From contig NZ_JALLGK010000001.1 of the NCBI RefSeq assembly GCF_023072595.1, positions 1,550,001-1,614,000 of the forward strand: DNA of 64,000 bases, given 5' to 3'. Shown in pieces: positions 36,024-44,217 of this stretch. This DNA is from Streptomyces sp. XM4193. Its GTDB lineage: Bacteria; Actinomycetota; Actinomycetes; Streptomycetales; Streptomycetaceae. How positions within the stretch are numbered: position 1 is the first letter of the stretch; the number at the start of each line of letters is the position of its first letter. The notes beneath the pieces were generated by a model. The model saw only the letters and a list, made by a program, of their open reading frames with translations. It had not been told where the DNA came from and did not search any database. The translations under genes were made by a program, and so were the position numbers.

Positions 36024-36766
36024 GGTGCGGGGTCCGTCGCTGCGTCGCCGTGACCGCGGCGGTGCCGGTCGCTGCCGGGGTCGGTGCCGCTGTCGGGCTC
36101 GGAGCCGCTGTCGGGGTCGGAGCCCGGACCGGTGGAGTCGAGGCGGCCGTCGTGCAGGGTGTGTGTCGCGTCCGCGGCCCGTTCGGCCAACTCGGGATCG
36201 TGGGTGGCGAGCAGGATCGCGCAGCCGCGTGCTTTGGCCGCGCGCAACCGGGCGGCCAGCTCCGCGCGTGCGTCCCCGTGCAGCCGCTGCTCGGGCTCGT
36301 CCAGGATCAGCAGCCGGTACGGGCGTACCGCCACGGTCGCGAGCGCCATCAACTGTCGCTGCCCCGAGGAGAGTTCGTCGGGCAGGGCGTCGGTGTGGCC
36401 GCTGAGGCGGTGCGCCTCCAGCGCGGAGTCGACCAGGTCCCGGGCCCGGTCGTCGGCGCCGTGGGCGAGCGCGACCAGCATCAGATGCTCGTGGACGGTG
36501 AGATCCGGGTAACAGGCCGCCTGGTCGAGTACCGTCGCGATCTCGGCACGCCGGTCGGCGTCGTCCTCGTCGACCGGCGCGCCGTTCAGCAGCGCGCTGC
36601 CCGCGCTCGGCTCCTCGCGTCCCGCCGCGATCCGCAGCAGCGTCGACTTGCCGGAGCCGTTCTCGCCCGTCAGCGCCACACAGCGTCCCGCCGCCACGTC
36701 GAGGCTGACCCCCGCCAGTACGCGTCGTGCGCCGTAGTGCTGCTCGATCCGGTCGAGTCGCAGCAT
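36020..36766 (-). CDS. ABC transporter ATP-binding protein
   Basis: This 248-residue ATPase has Walker A GENGSGKST, a signature sequence LSSGQRQ, Walker B RLLILDEPEQR and the switch histidine in LLATHDPEL. The ATG at 36766 follows a G-rich ribosome site (GGGGTGGGGAG) and gives the standard MLRLDRIEQHYGARR start. The C-terminus carries tandem Asp-Pro-Asp-Ser/Gly repeats (about residues 214-235) encoded by repeated GTCGGGGTC-like DNA. It is coupled to the large membrane protein by ATGA overlap. The transporter's substrate is unknown. Confidence 0.9.
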   Translation of the reverse strand: MLRLDRIEQHYGARRVLAGVSLDVAAGRCVALTGENGSGKSTLLRIAAGREEPSAGSALLNGAPVDEDDADRRAEIATVLDQAACYPDLTVHEHLMLVALAHGADDRARDLVDSALEAHRLSGHTDALPDELSSGQRQLMALATVAVRPYRLLILDEPEQRLHGDARAELAARLRAAKARGCAILLATHDPELAERAADATHTLHDGRLDSTGPGSDPDSGSEPDSGTDPGSDRHRRGHGDAATDPAP

Positions 36767-36896
36767 CTCCCCACCCCGTCGTCTCTCGTTCGCCCGCCGT
36801 CCGGAAGCAAGGACGCGCGGGGCACGTCCGGCAGTTGATCTTCCGGCGCGAATCGCAGCCCCGCCCGCTCGCCGTGTACGCGCCCGCCGCCGGCGG

Positions 36897-37265
36897 TCAG
36901 TCCGCGGGCTCGTCCAGCCGGGCGGCCAGACGTTTGGGGGCGGCCAACCGGTAACCCTCGGTGAGCAGTTCGGCGATCTCGTCCCACGGCGGCTCACGGT
37001 CCAGATGGACGCCGACCCAGCCCTTGGGGCCGAGGTAGGGCGGTTTGAAGAACCGGTCGGAGTCGGAGGCGATCAGCTCCTGCTGCTCCTCCGCGGTGGA
37101 CTTGATCCAGACGTCCGGCCCCTCGTGGTCCGCGTGGATCGCGAAGGTACGGTCGCGCACCTTGAAGCTCGGGTGGTGCACGGTGGTGCCCTCGTGGGCC
37201 TCGGGGAGGGCCAGGCAGCACTCGCGCAGCCGCTCCAGCGGGTCCCGCCGGTCGTCGGTGTCCAT
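36897..37265 (-). CDS. MmcQ/YjbR family protein
   Basis: This 122-residue protein has the YjbR-type fold signature: CLALPEAHEGTTVHHPSFKVRDRTFAIHADHEGPDVWIKSTAEEQQELIASDSDRFFKPPYLGPKGWVGVHLD. The family adopts a CyaY-like fold and is often described as DNA-binding, but its biochemical role is not settled. The start is ATG 37265; the frame upstream has no credible protein. It stands alone, separated by 130 bases from the ABC pair. Confidence 0.88.
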   Translation of the reverse strand: MDTDDRRDPLERLRECCLALPEAHEGTTVHHPSFKVRDRTFAIHADHEGPDVWIKSTAEEQQELIASDSDRFFKPPYLGPKGWVGVHLDREPPWDEIAELLTEGYRLAAPKRLAARLDEPAD

Positions 37266-37486
37266 GGCGTCCAGCCTAGGGCGGAACCGGCGCGGCACGG
37301 TCGCCCGCGGCGTACGGGCGGCGGCGGGGGTACGCGCACGGGTCCCGGGGTACCCGCCGCGTCCGCCGAGGTCCGGCGGCGGGCCGTTGGTGGGCCGGCG
37401 GTGGGCCGTCGCGTGGTGCGCGGCCGGTCGCGGAGCCGCCTCGCGGGTCGGGAATACGTCGCGGGGAGGGTATGTTGTGGGTGGTA

Positions 37487-37500
37487 GTTGAAGCATCAAC
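37487..37500. promoter_or_regulatory. Operator-like inverted repeat before the flavin monooxygenase gene
   Basis: GTTGA-AGCA-TCAAC forms a 5+4+5 inverted repeat 21 bases before the proposed GTG start of the monooxygenase gene. Its size fits a MarR- or HxlR-type dimer site, but the regulator is not known. Confidence 0.45.
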
Positions 37501-37521
37501 AACATGGAAGGGGTGACCGTC

Positions 37522-38610
37522 GTGCAGCTCGGCATCTTCACCGTCGGCGATGTGACCACCGACCCGACCACGGGCCGTACGCCCACCGAGGCCGAGCGGA
37601 TCAAGGCCATGGTGGCCATCGCGCGCAAGGCCGAGGAGGTCGGTCTCGACGTCTTCGCCACCGGCGAGCACCACAACCCGCCGTTCGTGCCGTCGTCGCC
37701 CACCACGATGCTCGGCTACATCGCCGCCTCGACCGAGCGGCTGATCCTCTCCACCTCCACGACGCTCATCACCACCAACGACCCGGTGAAGATCGCCGAG
37801 GACTACGCGATGCTCCAGCATCTGGCCGACGGCCGCGTCGACCTCATGATGGGCCGCGGCAACACCGGGCCGGTCTACCCGTGGTTCGGACAGGACATCC
37901 GGCAGGGCATCCCGCTGGCGATCGAGAACTACGCGCTGCTGAGACAGTTGTGGCGGGAGGACGTCGTGGACTGGGAGGGCAGGTTCCGCACCCCGCTCCA
38001 GGGCTTCACCTCCACGCCCCGCCCGCTGGACGGTCTGCCGCCGTTCGTCTGGCACGGCTCGATCCGCAGCCCGGAGATCGCCGAGCAGGCCGCGTACTAC
38101 GGGGACGGCTTCTTCGCCAACAACATCTTCTGGCCGAAGGACCACTTCAAGCGGCTGATCGACCTCTACCGGCGGCGCTTCGCGAGCTACGGCCACGGCA
38201 CGCCCGAGCAGGCCGTGGTCGGACTGGGCGGCCAGGCGTTCATCCGGCGCAACTCCCAGGACGCGGTGAGGGAGTTCAGGCCGTACTTCGACAACGCGCC
38301 GGTGTACGGACACGGGCCGTCGCTGGAGGAGTTCACCGAGCAGACGCCCCTGACCGTCGGCAGCCCGCAGGAGGTCATCGACAAGACGCTGACCTTCCGC
38401 GAGAGCTTCGGCGACTACCAGCGCCAGCTCTTCCTGATGGACCACGCGGGCCTCCCGCTGAAGACCGTGCTGGAGCAGCTGGACCTGCTCGGCGAGGAGG
38501 TCGTGCCGGTGCTGCGCGAGGAGTTTGCCAAGGGACGCCCCGCCGAGGTGCCGGACGGCCCGACCCACGCCGCTCGCCTGGCGCAGGTCACCGCCACCGC
38601 GGGTGCCTGA
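37522..38610 (+). CDS. LLM-class flavin-dependent oxidoreductase (luciferase-like monooxygenase)
   Basis: This 362-residue protein belongs to the bacterial luciferase-like monooxygenases, which use reduced flavin from a partner reductase to oxygenate a substrate. It begins QLGIFTVGDVT, continues with EEVGLDVFATGEHHNPPFVPSSPTTMLGYIAA, then LADGRVDLMMGRGN, and carries a glycine-rich PFVWHGSIRSPE near the flavin phosphate site. The GTG at 37522 was chosen because GGAAGGGG stands eight bases before it and family members start at this point; an ATG at 37504 is possible. The following gene encodes an FMN reductase, matching a two-component system. Confidence 0.88.
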   Translation: MQLGIFTVGDVTTDPTTGRTPTEAERIKAMVAIARKAEEVGLDVFATGEHHNPPFVPSSPTTMLGYIAASTERLILSTSTTLITTNDPVKIAEDYAMLQHLADGRVDLMMGRGNTGPVYPWFGQDIRQGIPLAIENYALLRQLWREDVVDWEGRFRTPLQGFTSTPRPLDGLPPFVWHGSIRSPEIAEQAAYYGDGFFANNIFWPKDHFKRLIDLYRRRFASYGHGTPEQAVVGLGGQAFIRRNSQDAVREFRPYFDNAPVYGHGPSLEEFTEQTPLTVGSPQEVIDKTLTFRESFGDYQRQLFLMDHAGLPLKTVLEQLDLLGEEVVPVLREEFAKGRPAEVPDGPTHAARLAQVTATAGA

Positions 38611-38722
38611 CCGCGCGGACGGACGGGCGCTCCCGTCGGGGGCCGCCCGTCCGCCGCCCGCTCCCAGCCCCGCCCCTGTTCCCGCCGCCGCTTCCCGTTC
38701 GCTCTCCGGAGAGGAGCCCACC

Positions 38723-39403
38723 ATGGAGCCCGTCACCCTCACCGTCGTCAGTGCCGGCCTCGGCAAGCCGTCCTCCACCAGGCTGCTCGCCGACCGCCTC
38801 ACCGAGTCGGTGGTGCGCCGACTCGACACCGAGACGGGGGAGTTGGCGCCCGCGCACACCCAACCCGGCGCGGACGCGAGCCGGGTGCGGGTGCACGTCG
38901 TCGAACTCCGCGATCTGGCAACGGAGATCGCCCACCACCTGGTCACCGGTTTTCCCGGCCCCGCGCTCCGCGAGGCGCTGGAGAGCGTCGAGCGGGCGGA
39001 CGCGCTGATCGCCGTGACGCCGATCTTCGCCGCCTCCTACAGCGGACTGTTCAAGTCCTTCTTCGACGTCCTGGACCGCGAGGCGCTGGACGGCACACCC
39101 GTACTGCTGGGCGCCACCGGCGGTACGGCGCGCCATTCGCTGGCGCTGGAGTACGCGCTGCGTCCGCTCTTCGCGCATCTGCGCGCCGCACCGGTGCCGA
39201 CGGCGGTCTTCGCCGCCTCCGAGGACTGGGCCGGCGGGGACGCGCGCACCGCCGACCTGCCGTCCCGAATCGACCGTGCGGCAGGGGAGTTGGCCGCGCT
39301 CGTCGGTGCCGCTCCGGCGGCCGGGAAGCCGCGGAGCGAGGGCGCTGAGCACGAGGAGGTCGTGCCCTTCGCCGACCAACTGGCCGCGCTCGGCGTCCGG
39401 TAG
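38723..39403 (+). CDS. NADPH-dependent FMN reductase (CE1759-like)
   Basis: This 226-residue flavodoxin-fold protein has a phosphate loop VVSAGLGKPSSTRLLADRL near residues 8-26, the substrate-side ADALIAVTPIFAASYSGLFKSFFDVLDR and a GATGGTARHSLALEYALRPLF segment. These fit the FMN reductases that serve LLM-class monooxygenases. It sits 112 bases after the upstream monooxygenase gene, and GAGAGGAG precedes the ATG. Both genes are read in the same direction, and a strong terminator follows, so they form a two-gene operon. Confidence 0.9.
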   Translation: MEPVTLTVVSAGLGKPSSTRLLADRLTESVVRRLDTETGELAPAHTQPGADASRVRVHVVELRDLATEIAHHLVTGFPGPALREALESVERADALIAVTPIFAASYSGLFKSFFDVLDREALDGTPVLLGATGGTARHSLALEYALRPLFAHLRAAPVPTAVFAASEDWAGGDARTADLPSRIDRAAGELAALVGAAPAAGKPRSEGAEHEEVVPFADQLAALGVR

Positions 39404-39444
39404 GACGCGTCCGGGCGGTCACGGCCGTCCGGACCCCGATGGCC

Positions 39445-39485
39445 GCGTCCCGAACACGCCCTGAGCGGCGGCGTGTTCGGGACGC
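39445..39485. terminator. Perfect 16-bp hairpin terminator
   Basis: GCGTCCCGAACACGCC (39445-39460) is exactly complementary to GGCGTGTTCGGGACGC (39470-39485) across a nine-base loop. It ends the monooxygenase/reductase operon. Confidence 0.85.
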
Positions 39486-39575
39486 TTCCTCGTGCGTGCC
39501 GGGAGGCGGTGCGTGTGCGCCGGTGTGCGGCGGGAGGCCCGGTGCGGGGCGGGGAGTGCGCGGCCGGCGCGGGCG

Positions 39576-40018
39576 TCACGCCTCGGCGGCGAGTTCGGCG
39601 CGGACCGCCGCCAGCAGCTCTTCGCGGTGGACCGGGGCGCCGGGCAGTGGCGGTGCGTCCGGTCGGGCCCGCAGGCCCTCGATCACCACCTCCACGAACC
39701 TCTCCACGAGGCGGTTGCCTATCGCCTCCGGCATGCGCGGCACCGGGCGGGCCACCGCCGAGAGCATCATCTGCAACTCGACCAGCGTCACGTCGGTCCG
39801 CAGGTGCCCGGCCTGCTGGGCGCGTTCGAAGATGCCGGAGGCCACCGCGTAGCGCTTCTCCGCGAGGGCGAGCAGCTCGGTGTCGTCCTCGACGATCGGA
39901 ACGAGGTGTCGGGCGAGCGTGGGGATCAGCAGGCCGAAACGCAGCCGCGCCAGCGACCGTACGAACAGCTCCCACGCCTGCACGGCGCTCGCCTCGCGGG
40001 AGGCGCCGGTCGCGCGGG
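39576..40018 (-). pseudogene. TetR-family regulator fragment lacking the DNA-binding domain
   Basis: The C-terminal ligand-binding domain of a TetR-type regulator is intact (AWELFVRSLARLRFGLLIPTLARHLVPIVEDDTELLALAEKRYAVASGIFERAQQAGHLRTDVTLVELQMMLSAV, ending at 39576). Upstream of about 40018 there is no helix-turn-helix in this or another minus-strand frame, only GC-rich repetitive sequence. The frame stays open by chance. A divergent membrane protein gene starts only about 130 bases away, where the regulator's N-terminus should lie. The simplest reading is a deletion that removed the first about 60 codons and the shared promoter. Confidence 0.65.
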
Positions 40019-40063
40019 CGAGCCGGACGAGGCGGGCCGTACGGAGCACGCCGGCCGCGGCGA

Positions 40064-40103
40064 GGGCGCCGACCGCGACACGGGCGCCGACCGCGGCGAG
40101 GGT
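40064..40103. repeat. Short direct repeats at the TetR/membrane gene junction
   Basis: GGGCGCCGACCGCG occurs at 40064-40077 and 40082-40095, and CCGCGGCGAGGG brackets it at 40055 and 40091. Such repeats could have served as deletion endpoints. Confidence 0.55.
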
Positions 40104-40163
40104 GCGGGGCGCGGTGGCGGCGCGGGGCGTACGGGCGGGCGGGTCGTGGGCGTCGCCGTCGCC

Positions 40164-41090
40164 ATGACCTGCCTCATCACGCTGATGCTGCTCGCCTTCG
40201 CGCTGCCCGCCACGCACAGCGGGCCCGACCATCTGAAGACCGGTGTGCTGCGTTCCCAGGCCGCCGCGCTGCCGTCCGGACCGGAGGCGCGGGGCGGCGG
40301 TCCGCGGCCCGAGCTCGTGCAGTACGAGAGCCCGGCCGACCTGCGTCGGGCGGTGCGGGACCGCGAGATCAGCGGCGGGTTCGTCGTCGGCAGGCAGGCC
40401 GTCACCGTCTACACGGCCACCGCCGGCGGACCGCCCGCGGCCAACGCGGTGCGCGCGATGGGCGAGGCGATCGCCGGGCAGGCCCAACTGGACGTCGACG
40501 TCACTGACTTGGCCCCCTTCCCGTCGGACGACCCGCAGGGCACCGGGCTCAGCGCCGCGGCACTGCCGATGATCCTCGGCGGCATCATCCCCGCGGTCGG
40601 CTTCCTCCAGCTCTTCCCCGGCAGGCGCAGAGTCGGTCTGCGGCTGGTGGGTGCCGGGCTCTTCTCGCTGTTCGCCGGTTTCGCCGTCGCCACCGTGCTG
40701 TCCCGGGTGACCGGCACCCTGGACGGTCCGCTGGTGCCGGAGGCCCTGGGGCTGGCGCTCGGCATGGCGGCCCTGTCGTACACCTTCCTCGGTCTGCACG
40801 CCGTGCTCGGCATGGCGGGCCTGGGCGCCGGCGTCGGCACGATGATGCTCCTGGGCAACCCGCTCTCCGGGCTCGCCACCGGGGACGACTGGCTGCCCGG
40901 CGGCTGGGCCACGCTCGGCCAGCTCCTGCCGCCCGGTGCCTCCGGCAGCCTGCTGCGCGGCACCGCCTACTTCGACGGAGCGGGTACGACCGCACCGCTG
41001 CTGGTGCTCGTCGGCTGGGTGCTGCTCGGACTGACGCTCGCCCTCGTCGCCAACCTCCTGCCGCGCAGGGGGAGTTCGCGGCCCGCCTGA
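40164..41090 (+). CDS. Multi-pass membrane protein, ABC-2-permease-like
   Basis: This 308-residue protein starts directly with a membrane segment (TCLITLMLLAFALPA), then has an external domain (HSGPDHLKTGVL through QLDVDVTDLAPF), and about five further segments (ALPMILGGIIPAVGFLQLF, GLRLVGAGLFSLFAGFAVATVL, ALGLALGMAALSYTFLGLHAVLGMAGLGAGVGTMMLL, LLVLVGWVLLGLTLALVANLL). The architecture recalls ABC-2-type or YhgE/Pip-like membrane proteins. A GTG at 40146 is an alternative start. The usual divergent TetR neighbour is reduced to a fragment, so this gene may now be unregulated or unexpressed. Confidence 0.75.
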   Translation: MTCLITLMLLAFALPATHSGPDHLKTGVLRSQAAALPSGPEARGGGPRPELVQYESPADLRRAVRDREISGGFVVGRQAVTVYTATAGGPPAANAVRAMGEAIAGQAQLDVDVTDLAPFPSDDPQGTGLSAAALPMILGGIIPAVGFLQLFPGRRRVGLRLVGAGLFSLFAGFAVATVLSRVTGTLDGPLVPEALGLALGMAALSYTFLGLHAVLGMAGLGAGVGTMMLLGNPLSGLATGDDWLPGGWATLGQLLPPGASGSLLRGTAYFDGAGTTAPLLVLVGWVLLGLTLALVANLLPRRGSSRPA

Positions 41091-41278
41091 CCGCACCCCG
41101 CCGCCCCCGGCCGCCCCGCGCCCGCGTACGGACCTGCACCGGGGTACGGCCCCGGCGCCCGCGCACGGACCCGGCGCCGGGGCCGTCCCCGGCGGGCCTG
41201 CGTCCGCGCCCCGCCGGGCGCTCGTCCGCGCCCCGCCGGTCGCGGACGATGCCGACCGGCCCAAGTAGCCTCGTCGCC

Positions 41279-42721
41279 ATGCTGCTTGCCGCCACCGAAC
41301 GCGCCCTCGCGCACCGTCTCGCACTCGTCCAGTCCGACGGGCGCACGCCGTCCGTCGTCGCCGCCGTCGTACGGGACGGGCGGACCGTCTGGAGCGGCGC
41401 ACGGAGCAGCGCCGGCCCCGTACCGCACCCGGGCCCGGAGACGCCCGGCCCCGCCGCCACCGGCCCCGAGTGCGACCCCGAGCCGGGCCCCGGAACCCAG
41501 TACCGGATCGGCTCCCTGACCAAGGCGCTGGTCGCGGTGGTCGTCCTGCGGCTGCGCGACGAGGGCCTCATCGACCTCGCCGACCCGCTGGAGCGCCATC
41601 TGCCCGGCACTCAGGCCCCCACCGCGACGATCGCCCAACTCCTCGCGCACACCGCCGCCGTGCCCGCCGAGCCGCGCGGTCCCTGGTGGGAGCGGACCCC
41701 CGGCGAACTGCGTCCGGACCTCGGCGATCTGCTCGACGGTGAGCCCCGGCCGCTGCCGCCCGGACGTCGCCACCACTACAGCAACCCCGGCTACGCCTAC
41801 CTCGGGGCGCTCGTCGAACGGCTGCGCGGTGAGGGCTGGTTCGAGGCGCTGCGCCGCGAGGTGCTGGAGCCGCTCGGCATGCGGAACACCACTTTGCTGC
41901 CCCGCGCCCCGCACGTGCGGGGCTGGGCCGTCGCGCCCTGGGCGGACGTCCTGCTGGAGGAGCCGCTCGCCGACACGGGCACCATGGCGCCGGCCGGTCA
42001 GCTCTGGTCCACCACCGACGATCTGGCCCGCTTCGCCGCCTTCCTCGCGGGTGACGGCGGCCGGGACGTACTGTCCGCCGACACCCTCGTCGAGCTGCGC
42101 ACCCCCAACTCCCCGCCCGCGCACGACAACTGGGACGCGAGCCACGGGCTCGGCGTGCAACTGCTGCGCACACCACCGGGCTGGCCGGGTACGGAACAGG
42201 CGTCGCGCGCGCTCGTCGGCCACAGCGGTTCGATGCCCGGCTTCCTGGCCTGTCTGCTGGTCGACCCGCAGGAGCGGGTCGGTGCCGTGGTGCTCACCAA
42301 CGCCACCTCGGGGCCCGCGGTGATGGCGGCCGGCAGCGATCTGATCCGCATCGTGCTGGAGCACGAGCCCCGCTTCCCGGAGCCGTGGCGTCCGCTGTCC
42401 GCGGCGGACGCCGATCCGGAGCTGGTCGCCCTCACCGGTCCCTGGTACTGGGGCGCCGCCCCGTTCGTACTGCGCCTGCGGCCGGGTCGCGCGCTGGAGC
42501 TGGGGCCGCTCTCCGGGCCGGGCCGCCGGACCCGGCTGAGCCCCGAGGAGGACGGCACCTGGCGCGGTCTGGACGGGTACTTCGCGGGCGAGACCCTGCG
42601 GCTGTGCCGCGCGCCCGACGGCAGCGTGAGCCACCTGGATCTGGCCACCTTCGTCTTCACCCGCAAGCCCTACGACCCCGACGCACCCGTCCCCGGCGGC
42701 AGTCGCGGCTGGACGGACTGA
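41279..42721 (+). CDS. Beta-lactamase-family serine hydrolase
   Basis: This 480-residue protein belongs to class C beta-lactamase/DD-peptidase-like serine hydrolases. It carries the SxxK motif as SLTK in RIGSLTKALVAVVVLRL, a Tyr-x-Asn motif as YSNPGYAYLGALVE and HSGSMPGF in place of the KTG box. No signal peptide is visible, so it is probably cytoplasmic and an esterase or peptidase rather than an antibiotic-resistance enzyme. A C-terminal lipocalin-like stretch (LVALTGPWYWGAAPFVLRLRPGRALELGPL) is common in this group. ATG 41279 is chosen over 41249 because the shorter form starts directly at the first helix. Confidence 0.88.
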   Translation: MLLAATERALAHRLALVQSDGRTPSVVAAVVRDGRTVWSGARSSAGPVPHPGPETPGPAATGPECDPEPGPGTQYRIGSLTKALVAVVVLRLRDEGLIDLADPLERHLPGTQAPTATIAQLLAHTAAVPAEPRGPWWERTPGELRPDLGDLLDGEPRPLPPGRRHHYSNPGYAYLGALVERLRGEGWFEALRREVLEPLGMRNTTLLPRAPHVRGWAVAPWADVLLEEPLADTGTMAPAGQLWSTTDDLARFAAFLAGDGGRDVLSADTLVELRTPNSPPAHDNWDASHGLGVQLLRTPPGWPGTEQASRALVGHSGSMPGFLACLLVDPQERVGAVVLTNATSGPAVMAAGSDLIRIVLEHEPRFPEPWRPLSAADADPELVALTGPWYWGAAPFVLRLRPGRALELGPLSGPGRRTRLSPEEDGTWRGLDGYFAGETLRLCRAPDGSVSHLDLATFVFTRKPYDPDAPVPGGSRGWTD

Positions 42722-42814
42722 CCGGGAGGCGGGCGCGGCGGCGCCGGGCGCGAACGCCCGCCCAGTCGTGCGCCCGCCGCCCGGCGAGCGCCTCGACGAG
42801 AGGAGACGCACCCG

Positions 42815-43378
42815 ATGGCCACACCCGAGCCGCGCCCGGCCGAGGTGGAACCGCTGCACGAGGTCGGCTCGCCGCCGGCCGCGCGCCGGGCGGAGCTGTC
42901 GATCGTCGCGGTGGTCTCGCTCGGCGGGGCGCTGGGCGCCTGCGCGCGGTACGGCGTCGGAGTGCTCCTGCCGACCGCCGACGGCGCGTTCCCCTGGACG
43001 ACCCTGGGAGTGAACGCCGTCGGCTGCGCGGCGATCGGCGTGCTCATGGTGCTGGTCACCGAACTGCGGTCCGTACACCCGCTGGTGCGGCCGTTCCTCG
43101 GCACCGGGGTGCTCGGCGGGTTCACGACCTTCTCCGCCTACGCCGCCGACATCCACCATCTCTTCGACGAGGGCCGGGCCCGCACCGCGTACGCCTACCT
43201 CGTCCTCACGCTGCTCGCGGCACTCGCCGCCGTGACGATCGCCCTCAGGCTCACCCGCCGCCTCGTCCGGCGACGTGCGCGGCGCAAGGCGTCGGCGGAC
43301 CGTCCGGCGCGCGGGACGCGGCGAGGTGCCGCCCGGAGACGCGCCCGCGCAGCCGCACGATCCAGGAGGACCCGATGA
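42815..43378 (+). CDS. crcB: Fluoride-specific ion channel CrcB/Fluc, first subunit
   Basis: Fluc channels export fluoride and protect cells from it. This 187-residue protein has about four membrane segments with the family motifs [13 protein letters not shown] near residue 37, [13 protein letters not shown] and [17 protein letters not shown]. Actinobacterial channels are often heterodimers of two adjacent genes, as here. The C-terminal 35 residues are an Arg/Ala-rich tail, unusual in length. The stop overlaps an ATG (43375) of a 26-codon frame before the second subunit. No fluoride riboswitch pattern is apparent upstream. Confidence 0.92.
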   Translation: MATPEPRPAEVEPLHEVGSPPAARRAELSIVAVVSLGGALGACARYGVGVLLPTADGAFPWTTLGVNAVGCAAIGVLMVLVTELRSVHPLVRPFLGTGVLGGFTTFSAYAADIHHLFDEGRARTAYAYLVLTLLAALAAVTIALRLTRRLVRRRARRKASADRPARGTRRGAARRRARAAARSRRTR

Positions 43379-43455
43379 CGACCCCGAACCGACGACCGCC
43401 GCACATCGACGTCCCCGGCGCCCGGCGGCACGAGCGGGCGGACCGCCGCCCGTGA
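43375..43455 (+). CDS. 26-residue linking ORF between the two crcB genes
   Basis: A short frame starts with ATG at 43375, overlapping the first crcB stop (ATGA) and preceded by a good GGAGGA ribosome site. It ends at TGA 43453-43455, which overlaps the GTG start of the second crcB (GTGA). The 26-residue peptide ([20 protein letters not shown]...) resembles nothing. It may only serve to couple translation, or it may mark a frameshift in the second gene's N-terminus. Confidence 0.4.
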   Translation: MTTPNRRPPHIDVPGARRHERADRRP

Positions 43456-43832
43456 ACTGGCTGCTCGTCCTGCTCGGCGGCGCGGTGGGCGCGCCCCTGC
43501 GCTACCTCGTCGACCTCGGTGTCCAGCGCCGCCGGCGCCGCGACAGGACCGCCTTCCCCCGGGGCACTCTCGTCGTCAACGTCGCGGGTTGCCTGGTGCT
43601 CGGGGTCCTGACCGGTCTCGCGCTCCACGGCGCGGTCTCCGACTCGTTGCGGCTCCTGCTCGGTACGGGGCTGTGCGGCGCGCTGACCACGTACTCGACC
43701 TTCTCCTACGAGACGTTGCGGCTGGCCGAGTCCGGCGCTCGGGGCAGTGCCGTCCTCAACGTCCTGCTCAGCGTGGGCGCCGGCTTCGCCGCACTCCATC
43801 TGGGGATCGTGGCGGCCGATTCCTGGTGGTGA
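43452..43832 (+). CDS. crcB: Fluoride-specific ion channel CrcB/Fluc, second subunit
   Basis: This 126-residue protein has four hydrophobic segments and the Fluc motifs GGAVGAPLRYLVD near the N-terminus, FPRGTLVVNVAGCLVLG and GTGLCGALTTYSTFSYE. It is compact and lacks the extra C-terminal tail of the first subunit. The GTG start at 43452 gives the standard [17 protein letters not shown] beginning; the in-frame ATG at 43275 would add an implausible basic leader inside the first crcB. It probably forms a heterodimeric channel with the upstream subunit. Confidence 0.93.
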   Translation: MNWLLVLLGGAVGAPLRYLVDLGVQRRRRRDRTAFPRGTLVVNVAGCLVLGVLTGLALHGAVSDSLRLLLGTGLCGALTTYSTFSYETLRLAESGARGSAVLNVLLSVGAGFAALHLGIVAADSWW

Positions 43833-44061
43833 GGGCGGTTTGGTGCCAGATGTTCACGGTCGCCCGCTGTGCGCCGACGATTTCGGCAACGAATGCATAA
43901 CACGCGGAGGTTGGGGCACCAGACAGACTCGGCGCCACAACGGGCGCCGAGAGCAGGGACGCTCGCGAGGCCGGCCGCCGGCCGAGCGTGGCACAGCACC
44001 GGAGAGCCCGGTGCACCCTGTACCGAACGGCGGCACACAAGCCCAGAGAAAGGGGGCCCAG

Positions 44062-44217
44062 ATGATTATTCTCGGTGCCATCCTGCTGATTGTCGGCATG
44101 CTTGCCGGGATCTCCCTGCTGTCCACGGTGGGTGGAATCCTCCTCGTGATCGGCGCGATTCTGTGGGTTCTCGGCGCGACCGGCCGAGCGGTCGGCGGCC
44201 GAAAGCACTTCTTCTGA
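44062..44217 (+). CDS. Small hydrophobic membrane protein, DUF6131-like
   Basis: This 51-residue protein has two tandem membrane helices (MIILGAILLIVGMLAGISLL and GGILLVIGAILWVLG) joined by a short loop and ends in RAVGGRKHFF. GAAAGGGGG stands before the ATG. Small proteins of this pattern are common in Streptomyces and match DUF6131, from memory. It stands alone and is followed by a hairpin terminator. Function is unknown. Confidence 0.85.
   Translation: MIILGAILLIVGMLAGISLLSTVGGILLVIGAILWVLGATGRAVGGRKHFF

Noticed and set aside
42722..42814. Possible fluoride riboswitch before the crcB pair.
   Set aside because: The conserved riboswitch core and pseudoknot pattern are not visible in the 93 bases upstream.
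40967..43159. Minus-strand 730-codon frame across the serine hydrolase and first crcB.
   Set aside because: Repetitive Gly/Arg/Gln composition and no motifs; both plus-strand genes are well supported.
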